Positions 8,896 to 18,846 are shown, numbered from the stretch's first letter. The stretch is 64,000 nucleotides of DNA from an uncultured Lachnospiraceae bacterium (GCA_910579735.1 CAJTUZ010000003.1:62001-126000); one strand, 5' to 3'. Notes: a model not told the origin generated them from the sequence alone. Made by a program: numbers and translations.

Positions 8896-11460
8896 ATGGA
8901 CAGCCAGAATAAAAAAGGGAACCACACAACACGCTTTTTGCTCGGAAGCTTTTCACTGCTTCTGCTGATCAGCGCAGTGGCCTTTTTATGTTTGAGCTTC
9001 TATATGAACAGTGCCAGTGAAGAAGCCATTATTAAAATGGGCAATCTATATATGACAGGTATCAATGAACAGATCTCCACGCATTTTGAAACTCTGATAG
9101 ATCTGAAACTGGAACAGGCCGAAACCGTCGTGGATGTTGTTCCGGTTGAAATGAGCAGTAAGGAAGCACTGTATGAAGAATTGGTTTACAGGACCCATAT
9201 CAGAAACTTTAATTATCTGGCGCTCTGTTCCGAAGAGGGCAATCTGGAAATGCTTTACGGAGAACAGATCAGCCTTTTCGATCCCGATCCGTTCTATGAA
9301 TCACTGCGAAAGGGAGAAAAGAAGGCAGCAGTCGGTCAGGATGCATCCGGCAACTCTATTGTCCTTTTCGGCGTTAATGCAGACTACCCGATGCAAAACG
9401 GCGAAAGCTGTACGGCACTGATCGTAGCGCTTCCTCTGGATTATATCAGCACTATGCTGAGTACGGAAGAGGAAAATGTCCTGATGTCCTCACATATCAT
9501 CAGACAAGACGGCACCTTTATCGCCAGCGACTTAAGCGACAATTACACTGACTACTTTGCCAGCCTGCATGAAAGATACGCTCAGGATTCACCCGGTAAA
9601 ATAGAATTATACGTTACGGAGCTTTCCACCGCTATGCAAAATAAAGAGGAGTATTCCGTACTGCTTAATTTTGATGGAAGCAGCCAGCAGATATATTGTA
9701 ATCCTCTGCCCTATTCGGAATGGCATCTGGTAACTGTGCTGCCCTTCGGTGTTTTGAATGAAACGATCGATACGTTAAGCCAAAAAAGAACAACCTCCAC
9801 CATGCTGGTCTATGCTATTATTTTAGCCATACTGCTGATCATTTTCTATGTATATTTTAAAATGACCCGTCAACAGCTTGTAGACCTAGAGGCCGCACGG
9901 CAGGATGCTTTACGGGCTACGAAAGCCAAAAGCGAATTTCTCTCAAACATGAGTCACGACATTCGTACCCCGATGAATGCGATCGTCGGAATGACGGCTA
10001 TCGCAACGGCACATATAGACGACCGGGAACAGGTACAGCACTGCCTTAAGAAAATCGCTTTATCCGGCAAGCATCTTCTCGGCCTGATAAATGACGTACT
10101 GGATATGTCCAAAATTGAAAGCGGTAAGATGACGCTGACCGCAGAACGCATATCTTTGCGTGAAGTAGTCGAAGGCATCGTCAATATCGTACAGACACAG
10201 ATCAAGGCAAAGAATCAGAGCTTTAACGTGCATATTGACAGTATTGTAACAGAAGACGTTTATTGCGACAGTATCAGATTAAATCAGATACTGTTAAACC
10301 TCCTTTCCAATGCGATCAAATATACCCCGGAAGGAGGAATCATACAATTATCGTTATACCAGGAAGATACTCCTGACGAAAAAGGCCCCGACTATGTCCG
10401 GACACATATTATCGTCAAGGACAACGGAATCGGAATGAATGAGGAATTCCTACAGCATATTTTTGATTCCTATTCACGGGCTGACAGCAAAAGAGTACAG
10501 AAAACGGAAGGCGCTGGACTCGGCATGGCAATTACCAAATACATTGTCGATGCTATGCAGGGCGATATCACCGTACAAAGTGAACCCGACAAGGGCACGG
10601 AGTTCCATCTGATCCTTGATTTTGAGAAAGCTGAAATGCAGGAACTTGATATGGTGCTTCCTGCATGGAAAATGCTGGTAGTTGATGATGATGAAATATT
10701 ATGCCGAACAGCCGTCGATGCACTTAAATCCATTGGTATACAGGCAGACTGGACATTAAGCGGTGAAAAAGCGATTGAAATGGTAACAAAACATCATCAG
10801 ATGCGGGATGACTACCAGATTATTCTGTTAGACTGGAAACTGCCGGGTATGGATGGCCTCTTAGTCACCAAACATATCCGAAAAATTGTGGATTCGGATA
10901 TGCCGGTTATTCTGATCTCCGCATATGACTGGAGCGAATTTGAAGCCGAGGCGAGAGAGGCCGGTATCAGCGGATTTATTGCCAAACCGTTGTTTAAATC
11001 CACTTTATTCTATGGTTTGAAAAAATACATGAATATCGATGAACCGATTGAACAATTGGCTGAACATACTAACTTATCCGGCCACCGCGTATTGGTTGCC
11101 GAAGACAACGACTTAAACTGGGAAATATTGCATGAATTACTATCCGATATCGGCATGGAATTGGAATGGGCCGAAAACGGCCAGATCTGCCTGGAAAAGT
11201 TCCAGGAATCCGAGCCGGGATATTATGATGTTATTTTGATGGATCTTCGAATGCCCATTATGAACGGTTACGAAGCAACCCGTTCCATACGTGCATTAAG
11301 CCGTCCGGACGCTCAGGCCATTCCGATCATCGCCATGACTGCAGATGCCTTTTCCGAAGACATCCAGCGTTGTCTTGACAGCGGAATGAACGCCCATACC
11401 GCTAAACCGATCAACTTTGACGAAGTACTTTCTTTATTAAGTAAATTTATTTTAAAATAA
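8896..11460 (+). CDS. Hybrid sensor histidine kinase with two receiver domains
   Basis: An 854-residue membrane kinase. TM1 (about residues 14-37) and TM2 (about 303-322) bracket an extracellular sensor region of about 265 residues. Then follow a HisKA domain with the phospho-acceptor His354 (NMSHDIRTPMNAIVGM), a HATPase domain (N box LLSNAIKYTPEGG; G boxes DNGIGM and GAGLGMAI), and two receivers with Asp646 (LLDWKLPGMDG) and Asp783 (LMDLRMPIMNGYEA). No DNA-binding output domain or Hpt domain is present, and no separate response regulator lies nearby, so the phosphorelay partner is unknown. The start is the ATG at 8896, 9 bases after AGGAGG; an in-frame TTG at 8857 lacks this signal. It is monocistronic with its own promoter and terminator. 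Confidence 0.93.
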   Translation: MDSQNKKGNHTTRFLLGSFSLLLLISAVAFLCLSFYMNSASEEAIIKMGNLYMTGINEQISTHFETLIDLKLEQAETVVDVVPVEMSSKEALYEELVYRTHIRNFNYLALCSEEGNLEMLYGEQISLFDPDPFYESLRKGEKKAAVGQDASGNSIVLFGVNADYPMQNGESCTALIVALPLDYISTMLSTEEENVLMSSHIIRQDGTFIASDLSDNYTDYFASLHERYAQDSPGKIELYVTELSTAMQNKEEYSVLLNFDGSSQQIYCNPLPYSEWHLVTVLPFGVLNETIDTLSQKRTTSTMLVYAIILAILLIIFYVYFKMTRQQLVDLEAARQDALRATKAKSEFLSNMSHDIRTPMNAIVGMTAIATAHIDDREQVQHCLKKIALSGKHLLGLINDVLDMSKIESGKMTLTAERISLREVVEGIVNIVQTQIKAKNQSFNVHIDSIVTEDVYCDSIRLNQILLNLLSNAIKYTPEGGIIQLSLYQEDTPDEKGPDYVRTHIIVKDNGIGMNEEFLQHIFDSYSRADSKRVQKTEGAGLGMAITKYIVDAMQGDITVQSEPDKGTEFHLILDFEKAEMQELDMVLPAWKMLVVDDDEILCRTAVDALKSIGIQADWTLSGEKAIEMVTKHHQMRDDYQIILLDWKLPGMDGLLVTKHIRKIVDSDMPVILISAYDWSEFEAEAREAGISGFIAKPLFKSTLFYGLKKYMNIDEPIEQLAEHTNLSGHRVLVAEDNDLNWEILHELLSDIGMELEWAENGQICLEKFQESEPGYYDVILMDLRMPIMNGYEATRSIRALSRPDAQAIPIIAMTADAFSEDIQRCLDSGMNAHTAKPINFDEVLSLLSKFILK

Positions 11461-11461
11461 C

Positions 11462-11502
11462 AAAAAAGTATCTAACGGCCAACGCCGCTAGATACTTTTT
11501 TT
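11462..11502. terminator. Bidirectional terminator between convergent genes
   Basis: A hairpin with arms AAGTATCTA and TAGATACTT extended by CGGC/GCCG across one mismatch. It has an A-run on the left and a T-run on the right, so it can end both the kinase transcript (+) and the ftsEX-operon transcript (-, last stop at 11509). Confidence 0.8.
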
Positions 11503-11508
11503 GTTATA

Positions 11509-14500
11509 TCATAGCTTTTTATTTTTGTTTTTCTGCTCCCATTCCGTATCATCCATCCAGTCATTTCCAATGTCCCACTCATCATCGTCGATCCAATCGT
11601 CTTCCGCATGGTCATCAGCAAATCTGTCTGTGGATTTCTTTACAGGCAGCTCCGGTTCATGCCAATCCTGATCCTCTATCCAATCATCTTCATCAGCATC
11701 TGTTTCCATCTGGCTCATAACAGGTTTTGCCTTCGGAGCCGCATGTCCGGTATTTTCAGCATCTCTTCTGTCTCTCAGTGCACTATGCTTCCCGGCCTTA
11801 TTTCTGTCTTCACGCTTACCGCTGTTATGAACGGCTCTGTCATTATCGGATTTATTATCTTCCGCAGGTTCTTCTTCCTTCTTGGGTCTATCGTCGTCTT
11901 TAAAGTCTTCCTCATCCTCAGATTCATCTTCTTCAAAGTCTTCCTCGTCCCCGGAATCATCTCCCTTTTCAAAGCCTTCCTCATCCCCGAAGTCATCATC
12001 TTCCTCATCCTCAGATTCATCGCCATCTTCAAAGTCTTCTTCATCCTCGGATTCGTCATCATCTTCCATGCTGTTCCGCTTCCTGTAATAAAAGAATACT
12101 GCATATCCTATCACTACCATGACCATGAAAATGAACACTCCTAACATGATCCAACGTATTACGGATCCTGTCTCTTCATCTTCTGCCACCATTCCGGACA
12201 TGGAATAATCACTTACAATGATAACATAAACAGAAGCATGATCCATTTTAAATGAAGCGATCCCGTTTGCATCAATAATACTGTCGCATAGAAACTCAAG
12301 CGCCGATATCTCCGGATCAAAATAGAACAGATTGGCATATCGTCCGCTATTTTCAGGATTCAACGCAACATTCAGAATGGGTTCAAAATCAAAGGCTCCA
12401 TCATGTGCCAGGGTAATTTCTATGTATTTGTTTCCATTCAGAATTTCCGCGATCAACTCACGCGGAACTCTGTCCGTTCCCAGTATGACACCCATGTCTA
12501 CTTCCGTAAAAGCATCCATATCAACAGAATCGATATCAATCCCCCAAGTGACATAATCTCCCATATCAAGCCGGATATCAATATTCTGTTCTTTGGCCAT
12601 CTGCAGCTTCTCCGATGTCAGAATCGTAGTATCTTCCATCTGAATCGTAACGGCCGGTTTATACGGAACTTCTTCCTGACTTTCCTCTACCACCGTGACC
12701 GGTGGAATGATCAGCGTACCATCCGCCGTATCGCTGCTGCTTTCTGTTACATGTGTTTGTCCTGTACTTCCTCCAGCGCCGGACAGGACGGCTCCGCCTG
12801 CTGCATTATTTCCGGCCACAGAGCTTCCGGACGAAACGCCTCCGGCTGTGCTCCCAGCCACTGTGTTTCCGTTCGAAGCATTGCCGCCAGCGGTGTTCCC
12901 GGCTGTACTGCTTCCCCCTTGTTCATTTCCATTCGAATTGCTTCCTGCCGGTGTACTTCCACCCGGTACGTTCCCGCCTGCTGCATTTCCATTCGTACCG
13001 TTTCCTGCCGCTGCGCTTCCATTCGGCGTGTTCCCTCCGGCTGCATTTCCATTCGCACCGCTTCCTGTCGTTGTACTTCCATTCGGCGTGTTCCCTCCGG
13101 CAGTACTTCCATTTGAGCCGTTTCCTGCCGCTGTACTTCCATTCGATGTATTCCCGCCCGTTGTACTGCCGTTTGAGCTGCTTCCTGTCGTTGTGTCCCC
13201 GCCTGCTGTACTTCCGTTTGAGCTGCCTCCTGTCGTTGTATTCCCGTCTGTTGTGCTTCCATTCGATGTACTCCCTCCTGTTGTGCTGCCGCTTGAACTG
13301 CTTCCCGTTGACGTATTCCCGCCTGCACTGCTTCCGCCTGATGTACTTCCGCTTGACGTGCTTCCTGTTGATGTATTCCCGCCTGCTCCGTTTCCGCCTG
13401 ACGTACTTCCGCCCGATGTGCTTCCGCTTGAGCTGCTTCCCGTTGACGTATTCCCGCCTGCTCCGTTTCCGCCCGGCGTACTTCCGCCGGATGTGCTTCC
13501 GTCTGACGTATTTCCTCCCGTTCCGTTTCCGCCTGACGTACTTCCGCCCGATGTGCTTCCGCTTGAGCTGCTTCCCGTTGACGTATTCCCGCCTGTTCCG
13601 TTTCCGCCCGATGTACTTCCGCCTGAGCTGCTTCCTGTTGACGTACTTCCGCCCGTACTGCCTCCGCCTGAGCTGCTTCCGCTTGACGTGCTTCCCGTCG
13701 ACGTATTTCCATCTGTACTGCTTCCGCCCGATGTACTTCCGTTTGACGTGCTTCCTGTCGACGTATTCCCGCCTGTTCCGTTTCCACCCGACGTACTTCC
13801 GCCCGACGTGCTTCCGCTTGAACTGCTTCCCGTTGACGTATTCCCGCCCGTTCCACTTCCGCCTGTACTATTTCCGGTCACTCGTACGATAACCGGAATA
13901 TGGCTCACCGTATAATAATTTTTTTCATCCGGATTGTAAGAAACATAATAGGTATATTCTCCTGCCTTCGTCAGCTCCGTTTCCGGATCGCTTTCCCACA
14001 CGAACCCGCCGGGAAGTACAATGCTTCCCAGTTTATCGCCGGGATTTCCTTCCAAATTCTCCGGAACTTTGCAGACCGGAATGGACTTCGTTACGGTAAA
14101 ACTGATCTCTTTGGTAATCGTATTATACTTCGTCGTATCTGTCGGTGTATAGACCGCAGAATAGGAAAAAGTTCCTACCGCAATCTCCGTACTGCCTTTA
14201 GACCATGCCCAGCCGGCCGGCAGCGCAATATCGGATAATTTCAGACCTTCCTTATATGCCAGCGGCGATATAACCGGCGTCGTCACCGTCGGATTCGCCT
14301 TTACTACCGTAACCGTGCAGGCCGCCGTATTGGCGCCGCTTCTGGTACAACTGATCGTTGCAGTACCCGGCGCTATTGCCGTGATCTTACCCTGCGCATC
14401 TACTGATGCAACCGAGGTATTGCTGCTGAAAAAAGTCATATTGCTGACATAATCTACTTTAGAACCATTCACATAGGGAACCAGTACCGCCGTTTTATTT

Positions 14501-16233
14501 ACTTCCAGGCTGCTTATCGTTGTTTTATCCAGTGTGATCGAATCCGTCACCTCAGGTTTTGAGCAGGCTGAAGCAGGCATATTATTATATACCGGAATCT
14601 TAAATACGAAACTGTTTTCCAGCGCACCGGCATTATTATAGGCTTTCCTTATGTTTGACGCCTCAGAATCCGGCGCCTGTATGTTCTGCATGTACTGATG
14701 CGTAAAATTTGCATGCTGCCCGTTGGAAACATTAAATTTTTCCAGATACAGCGTGTCCTGGCCTTTCAGGATATAATTAGCTCCGATGACGGAGGAACCG
14801 CCGTAGAGAGATTTGTATCTTGTATTCCAGCCCAGATCTTTCGCTTTCTTTAATCCGCTTTGAACAACCTGTGCGTCCGTCTTTCCGGAAGCGCCGACGT
14901 TAAAGTAATTAAAATACCCTTCATATCCCGGATATGTACCGGAAATCAGCATGGAAGTTCCTTTTGAACCCTGTTCCTGTAATACCCTTGAAGCAAGATG
15001 GAAGGGACTGATCCCCAGGCTCTGTCCGATACCGGTAAAAGCCTGTGCATAAGTCTGGCTGTCTCCCGGTATCGACGACGACATAAAAGAATTCTTCAAA
15101 ATTTCCTGCACCGCATTCGTCGTATGATAGGAACTGTTATAGGTTAATTGTTCAAACTGGAAAATAGACGGATCGGTCAGAAAATTTCTCGGATCCATAT
15201 AGTATTTCAAAATACCTTCCGAAGCGTAACTCCACCCCTGCCCGTAAACACCGTTTTGCCAGGAACCGGATGTGCTTGAGTGGATCAGACTTTTGTCTCC
15301 CATCTCTTTTTTGATCACCGTATTCCAGTCAAGACCGGTATCCATTCTGACAAAAACCCAATTGGGATGTTTTTCTTTCAGGGCATAGAGCGCGTTCTGA
15401 TAAGAAGCCGGAAACTGCTCTACATCAGGGTATCCGGCAGAATCCGTAAACGTCATCGGCAGATCGGTCAGGTTCAGCCACGTTTCTTCCCAGGCCATAA
15501 AATCCTCATCGGACGTCGCCAGGAACTCTCTTTGTATATACCCTTTGTATTCCGCTCCGTTTTGATAGAACAGAACCTGATACCAGACAGCTCCCTCTTC
15601 GTCAAGACCTACATCCGTAATCTGCACGGACTGACCGCAGACTGCCGTACCGATCGCAGCGCTGCCCGGAGAAGGATTTTCTTTCACCTCATATCTATCG
15701 CACAAAAAAACCAGCGCAAGAATACTTTTCTTTTTTAGAATTTCCTGCAGGCTGCTCCCTGCGCCCTGCAGGTCGCTTATGCCCTCACCGCCTGCCGGCA
15801 CTTCCACGGTAATACTGGGAATTACGATACTGCTGACTGCGGATTCTGCAATCGGATATAACGTCTCATCCCATTTAGGATAAAACGTATATAAGGAAAG
15901 CATCGTATTGTCAAAGTCCTCTTCACATTCCCATGTAACGGCTATGTAAACTTCAGTATCTTCACCTTCCATCTGTACCGGAATCGTTTCGGGCAAAGCA
16001 CCCAACAGTTCTTCCAGCGCCGGCTTATACATACATTGCAGATATCCCTCTGCTGCCGGAAGTTCTACAAAGCTCGTAATATATTTTATTGTTTGTGTAT
16101 CGTCAACCGGCTGCTCCGTCATCTCAATCGTCTGTGCCGCCATAACAAAGCTCGGCTGCCCAAATCCGATCGTCAGCGCCATCATACAGGAAAATAATCT
16201 GATATGCCGTCTCATATGCCCGGGTTTTCTCAT
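11509..16233 (-). CDS. Giant membrane-anchored beta-N-acetylglucosaminidase with SH3, Ig-like repeats, Ser/Gly/Thr spacer and acidic cytoplasmic tail
   Basis: 1574 residues. In order: signal peptide (about 1-33, cut after VMAA); SH3b-like domain (about 171-244); GH73-type glucosaminidase domain (about 320-530) with likely catalytic Glu420 in RVLQEQGSKG; a BIG2-like Ig domain (about 563-645); two related beta repeats (about 648-788, YKEGLKLSDIALPAGWAW and GDKLGSIVLPGGFVW); a Ser/Gly/Thr/Asn repeat spacer of about 370 residues (786-1158); a folded region (about 1175-1340); one TM helix (about 1358-1383); and a 190-residue cytoplasmic tail rich in Asp/Glu with several Trp-acid motifs. Family knowledge predicts hydrolysis of the GlcNAc-MurNAc bond of peptidoglycan outside the cell. 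It is last in the ftsE-ftsX-M23-S41 run, 15 bp after the protease, suggesting a role in cell separation. The ATG at 16233 has AGGAGG 11 bases upstream; an in-frame TTG at 16242 is less likely. Confidence 0.88.
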   Translation of the reverse strand: MRKPGHMRRHIRLFSCMMALTIGFGQPSFVMAAQTIEMTEQPVDDTQTIKYITSFVELPAAEGYLQCMYKPALEELLGALPETIPVQMEGEDTEVYIAVTWECEEDFDNTMLSLYTFYPKWDETLYPIAESAVSSIVIPSITVEVPAGGEGISDLQGAGSSLQEILKKKSILALVFLCDRYEVKENPSPGSAAIGTAVCGQSVQITDVGLDEEGAVWYQVLFYQNGAEYKGYIQREFLATSDEDFMAWEETWLNLTDLPMTFTDSAGYPDVEQFPASYQNALYALKEKHPNWVFVRMDTGLDWNTVIKKEMGDKSLIHSSTSGSWQNGVYGQGWSYASEGILKYYMDPRNFLTDPSIFQFEQLTYNSSYHTTNAVQEILKNSFMSSSIPGDSQTYAQAFTGIGQSLGISPFHLASRVLQEQGSKGTSMLISGTYPGYEGYFNYFNVGASGKTDAQVVQSGLKKAKDLGWNTRYKSLYGGSSVIGANYILKGQDTLYLEKFNVSNGQHANFTHQYMQNIQAPDSEASNIRKAYNNAGALENSFVFKIPVYNNMPASACSKPEVTDSITLDKTTISSLEVNKTAVLVPYVNGSKVDYVSNMTFFSSNTSVASVDAQGKITAIAPGTATISCTRSGANTAACTVTVVKANPTVTTPVISPLAYKEGLKLSDIALPAGWAWSKGSTEIAVGTFSYSAVYTPTDTTKYNTITKEISFTVTKSIPVCKVPENLEGNPGDKLGSIVLPGGFVWESDPETELTKAGEYTYYVSYNPDEKNYYTVSHIPVIVRVTGNSTGGSGTGGNTSTGSSSSGSTSGGSTSGGNGTGGNTSTGSTSNGSTSGGSSTDGNTSTGSTSSGSSSGGGSTGGSTSTGSSSGGSTSGGNGTGGNTSTGSSSSGSTSGGSTSGGNGTGGNTSDGSTSGGSTPGGNGAGGNTSTGSSSSGSTSGGSTSGGNGAGGNTSTGSTSSGSTSGGSSAGGNTSTGSSSSGSTTGGSTSNGSTTDGNTTTGGSSNGSTAGGDTTTGSSSNGSTTGGNTSNGSTAAGNGSNGSTAGGNTPNGSTTTGSGANGNAAGGNTPNGSAAAGNGTNGNAAGGNVPGGSTPAGSNSNGNEQGGSSTAGNTAGGNASNGNTVAGSTAGGVSSGSSVAGNNAAGGAVLSGAGGSTGQTHVTESSSDTADGTLIIPPVTVVEESQEEVPYKPAVTIQMEDTTILTSEKLQMAKEQNIDIRLDMGDYVTWGIDIDSVDMDAFTEVDMGVILGTDRVPRELIAEILNGNKYIEITLAHDGAFDFEPILNVALNPENSGRYANLFYFDPEISALEFLCDSIIDANGIASFKMDHASVYVIIVSDYSMSGMVAEDEETGSVIRWIMLGVFIFMVMVVIGYAVFFYYRKRNSMEDDDESEDEEDFEDGDESEDEEDDDFGDEEGFEKGDDSGDEEDFEEDESEDEEDFKDDDRPKKEEEPAEDNKSDNDRAVHNSGKREDRNKAGKHSALRDRRDAENTGHAAPKAKPVMSQMETDADEDDWIEDQDWHEPELPVKKSTDRFADDHAEDDWIDDDEWDIGNDWMDDTEWEQKNKNKKL
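11890..12075 (-). repeat. Acidic Asp/Glu/Ser repeat of the glucosaminidase tail
   Basis: The DNA repeats a short pattern encoding DESEDEEDFEDG and variants (GDEEGFEKGDDSGDEEDF) several times in frame. It lies just after the membrane helix and is followed by a basic stretch and then Trp-acid motifs (EDDWIEDQDWHE, EDDWIDDDEWD). Such repeats often vary in copy number between strains. Confidence 0.7.
12760..13877 (-). repeat. Ser/Gly/Thr low-complexity spacer repeats
   Basis: About 1.1 kb of in-frame degenerate repeats encode units such as GGNTSTGSSSSGSTSGGSTS. The middle part (13300-13860) is the most regular; towards 12760 the units shift to Asn/Ala-rich variants (GNAAGGNTPNGSAAAG). The lack of stop codons in several frames produces long spurious reading frames on both strands. 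Such stretches usually act as flexible wall-spanning linkers. Confidence 0.9.
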
Positions 16234-16248
16234 TCGTATCAAATCCTC

Positions 16249-17583
16249 CTATTCGGACAGCATTCCGGTCACTTCTTCCACCGCCCGATTTAATTGGTTA
16301 TCGATCCCCTCATCATAATAAGCGTCTGCGTCAAACTCACACTCAATATCCGGTTCGATCCCGATATTATGAATATTGTTTCCTTTGGGGGTATAATATG
16401 CACTGACCGTCAGTTTTAACGCCGTACCATCAGTAAGCGGCAATATCCGCTGTACGATGCCTTTCCCAAACGTGGTCGTCCCGATCAGTGTTCCGGTGCC
16501 GTAATCTTTCACGGCGCCGGCCAGAATTTCCGCCGCACTTGCAGAATTACCGTTTACCAGCACTACTAACGGTATCTGCAGTTCATTTTCCCCTTTACAA
16601 CTATATTCAACCTTTTCTCCTGCCCGGTCTTCCGTATATACGATCAAACCTCTTGGCAGGATCTGTCTGGCAATATCCACGACGGCCGAAAGACTTCCTC
16701 CCGGATTACTTCTCAGATCCAGAACAAGTCCTTTGGCATCTGATCCTTTGATCACTGCCAGCGCTTCCGCAAACTGGTCTACCGTCACATCATCAAATTC
16801 GGTGATCTGTATATAACCGATCTGGTCATTCAACATTTCATAGTTCACTGTCGGAGATTCGATCTGTTTTCTGACTACGTCCACTTCCAGGTAGTCCTCT
16901 TCGCCCTCCCTGTAAAGCGTAAGATGTACGGTTGTACCCGCTTCCCCTTTGATCCTTGATACAATCTCCGTGAGTTCAAGTCCCTGTGCCAGTTCCCCGT
17001 CTATCTGATAAATAATATCATTTTCCCGCAGACCGGCCTCCTGTGCCGGCGTATTCTCTATCACGCCGTTGATCTTACCGAATCCTGTCGTCTTATCCAG
17101 GCTGATATATGCTCCGATGCCGTAATAAATACCTTCCGTTTCCTGCATCAGCGCCTTCCATTCATCCTCAGTATAATATACGGAGTACGGGTCTCCCAAA
17201 GAGGCTACCATCCCGGCATACATGCCCTCTATCATACTGTTTACGTCAATATCTTCTTCTTCGAAATAGTACTCGTCGATTACTTCCTCGATCACTTCCA
17301 GCTTGGCGACCGATTCGTCATTGACAATACTTTCTGCAGCCGTCCCTTCCGCACTCGTCTGCTTCGCCCTGCGCAGTTGATAAATGTCGGTAATACGGAT
17401 ACCGACATATATGCAGCTCGCGGTGAGCGCGCTGATCACTACACCGGACAGCAGACCGGCAAGAAACATCCCTTTTTCTTTTGCGGGTTCCGGTTCCTGC
17501 TGCGGTACATTCGGATACAAATTATTTGCCGCCCCCTGATTCATTTCGTTATTACTACTATATCCATTATTATCCAAAATCAT
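16249..17583 (-). CDS. S41-family carboxyl-terminal processing protease (CtpA/CtpB type)
   Basis: 444 residues. A short cytoplasmic N-terminus is followed by one TM segment (about 39-64), then an extracellular S41 protease. A PDZ domain (about 155-235; YQIDGELAQGLELTEIV) precedes the catalytic domain with Ser349 (NGNSASAAEILAG) and Lys374 (TTTFGKGIVQ), spaced 25 residues apart as in the known Ser/Lys dyad. Such proteases trim extracytoplasmic proteins, often wall hydrolases or their regulators. It starts 10 bp after the M23 peptidase gene and ends 15 bp before the glucosaminidase gene, so either is a plausible substrate. The ATG has GGAG 4 bases upstream. Confidence 0.95.
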   Translation of the reverse strand: MILDNNGYSSNNEMNQGAANNLYPNVPQQEPEPAKEKGMFLAGLLSGVVISALTASCIYVGIRITDIYQLRRAKQTSAEGTAAESIVNDESVAKLEVIEEVIDEYYFEEEDIDVNSMIEGMYAGMVASLGDPYSVYYTEDEWKALMQETEGIYYGIGAYISLDKTTGFGKINGVIENTPAQEAGLRENDIIYQIDGELAQGLELTEIVSRIKGEAGTTVHLTLYREGEEDYLEVDVVRKQIESPTVNYEMLNDQIGYIQITEFDDVTVDQFAEALAVIKGSDAKGLVLDLRSNPGGSLSAVVDIARQILPRGLIVYTEDRAGEKVEYSCKGENELQIPLVVLVNGNSASAAEILAGAVKDYGTGTLIGTTTFGKGIVQRILPLTDGTALKLTVSAYYTPKGNNIHNIGIEPDIECEFDADAYYDEGIDNQLNRAVEEVTGMLSE

Positions 17584-17593
17584 TCATCTCCAT

Positions 17594-18802
17594 TTACTTT
17601 AAATAATTCCATGGACTGACATAACTTCCGTTCAAACGGACGCTGAAATGCAGATGATTACCTGTTGAACGCCCGGTACTGCCGACTGCGGCAATCGTCT
17701 GTCCTTTATAAACAGACTGCCCCTTCGATGCATACAGCGCCGAAGCATGCATATAGATCGTATACAGGCCATCTCCATGATTTATCATAATATAATTTCC
17801 CATCGAAGAACTGTAATCGGCCGCGACCACATCTCCATCATACGCTGCCAGAATCGGTGTTCCGTATGCAGCCGCCAAGTCAACGCCGTTATGGAACTTT
17901 TCAATACCAAGCGTCGGGTGGATACGGTTTCCATAATCATCCGATATTCTCTTATAACCCGGACACGGAAATGCGAACATACCTCCGTCATAAACACGGG
18001 CGTTCGCATTTTCCGCCGCAAGTCTTGCTTTTTCTTCCGCAACGGCTTTCTCCAATGCTGCAATTTCCGCGTTCTCTGCCGCGATCATATCTTCGTATTC
18101 TTTGATCGCCGCTTCCTTATTGGAAATATCGGAAGAAACGGATACGATCTGAGACTCTTTCTCTTCGATCAAAGAAGTAACTGCCGCCTCTTCTGCCTCT
18201 ACGGCAAGCTTCGCTTCATCCAGAACCGCTTTCTCGGCTTCCAGTTCTTCCTTACAAAGCGCAATCATTTCTTTCGTTCTTACATACTCATCCAATTGAT
18301 TCCGGTCATAGGCAGATAAGGCTTCAATATAATCCGCTTTGTTCAATGTATCTGCCAGACTGTCGGAAGAAAAAATGAGCTCCATATAGAGGGAATCGCC
18401 CTCTTCATACATAAACTGAATACGTACCTTCATAGCCGCATACTGCTCTTCCTGTTTGAGGATTGCCGCATTCAGTTCTTCCGTCGTCGTTACGATCTCG
18501 GATTCTTTTACTGTGATTAAATTATTATATTCATCAATCTTGCTCTGTATGTCGCTAAGCTGTGTATCCAACTGTGTAACATATGCTGTCAGGTCATTTT
18601 TAGACTGTTCCAGTTCTTTTTTAAGAGCCTCTACATCCGTCAGATTGGATTTCAGGTTGGCAACATCTTCTTTCGCCGCTTTGATCTCCTCTTCCTTTTG
18701 CCGGATGCTTTCATTGGTGACCGCCTCTGCAGTCCCGGCCGGAAAAACGAGCACTATTCCGATACACGCTATCAAACATAATAATTTTTTCATACTTTTC
18801 AT
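17594..18802 (-). CDS. Coiled-coil M23 (LytM) peptidase, EnvC-like partner of FtsEX
   Basis: 402 residues. A signal peptide (about 1-27, LIACIGIVLVFPAGTAEA) is followed by a long helical coiled coil (about 30-265) and a C-terminal M23 domain. The metal-binding residues are kept (HNGVD and HLHF, with YMHAS between), so the domain should be an active endopeptidase, unlike EnvC itself, which is a degenerate activator. By analogy with FtsEX-EnvC and FtsEX-PcsB, the coiled coil is expected to bind FtsX and be controlled by FtsE ATP hydrolysis at the septum. The gene follows ftsX directly, which supports this. Confidence 0.93.
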   Translation of the reverse strand: MKSMKKLLCLIACIGIVLVFPAGTAEAVTNESIRQKEEEIKAAKEDVANLKSNLTDVEALKKELEQSKNDLTAYVTQLDTQLSDIQSKIDEYNNLITVKESEIVTTTEELNAAILKQEEQYAAMKVRIQFMYEEGDSLYMELIFSSDSLADTLNKADYIEALSAYDRNQLDEYVRTKEMIALCKEELEAEKAVLDEAKLAVEAEEAAVTSLIEEKESQIVSVSSDISNKEAAIKEYEDMIAAENAEIAALEKAVAEEKARLAAENANARVYDGGMFAFPCPGYKRISDDYGNRIHPTLGIEKFHNGVDLAAAYGTPILAAYDGDVVAADYSSSMGNYIMINHGDGLYTIYMHASALYASKGQSVYKGQTIAAVGSTGRSTGNHLHFSVRLNGSYVSPWNYLK

Positions 18803-18846
18803 TCGGATCCGCTGCCTTTCGTTTAAGACAAATCACTTTCATGCCG

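Noticed and set aside
12695..13915. Long open frames on both strands (369-406 codons) across the glucosaminidase spacer
   Set aside because: They arise because the repetitive DNA lacks stop codons in other frames; the peptides are low-complexity (Pro/Leu/Val or Arg/Gln/Glu repeats) and have no RBS or family match.
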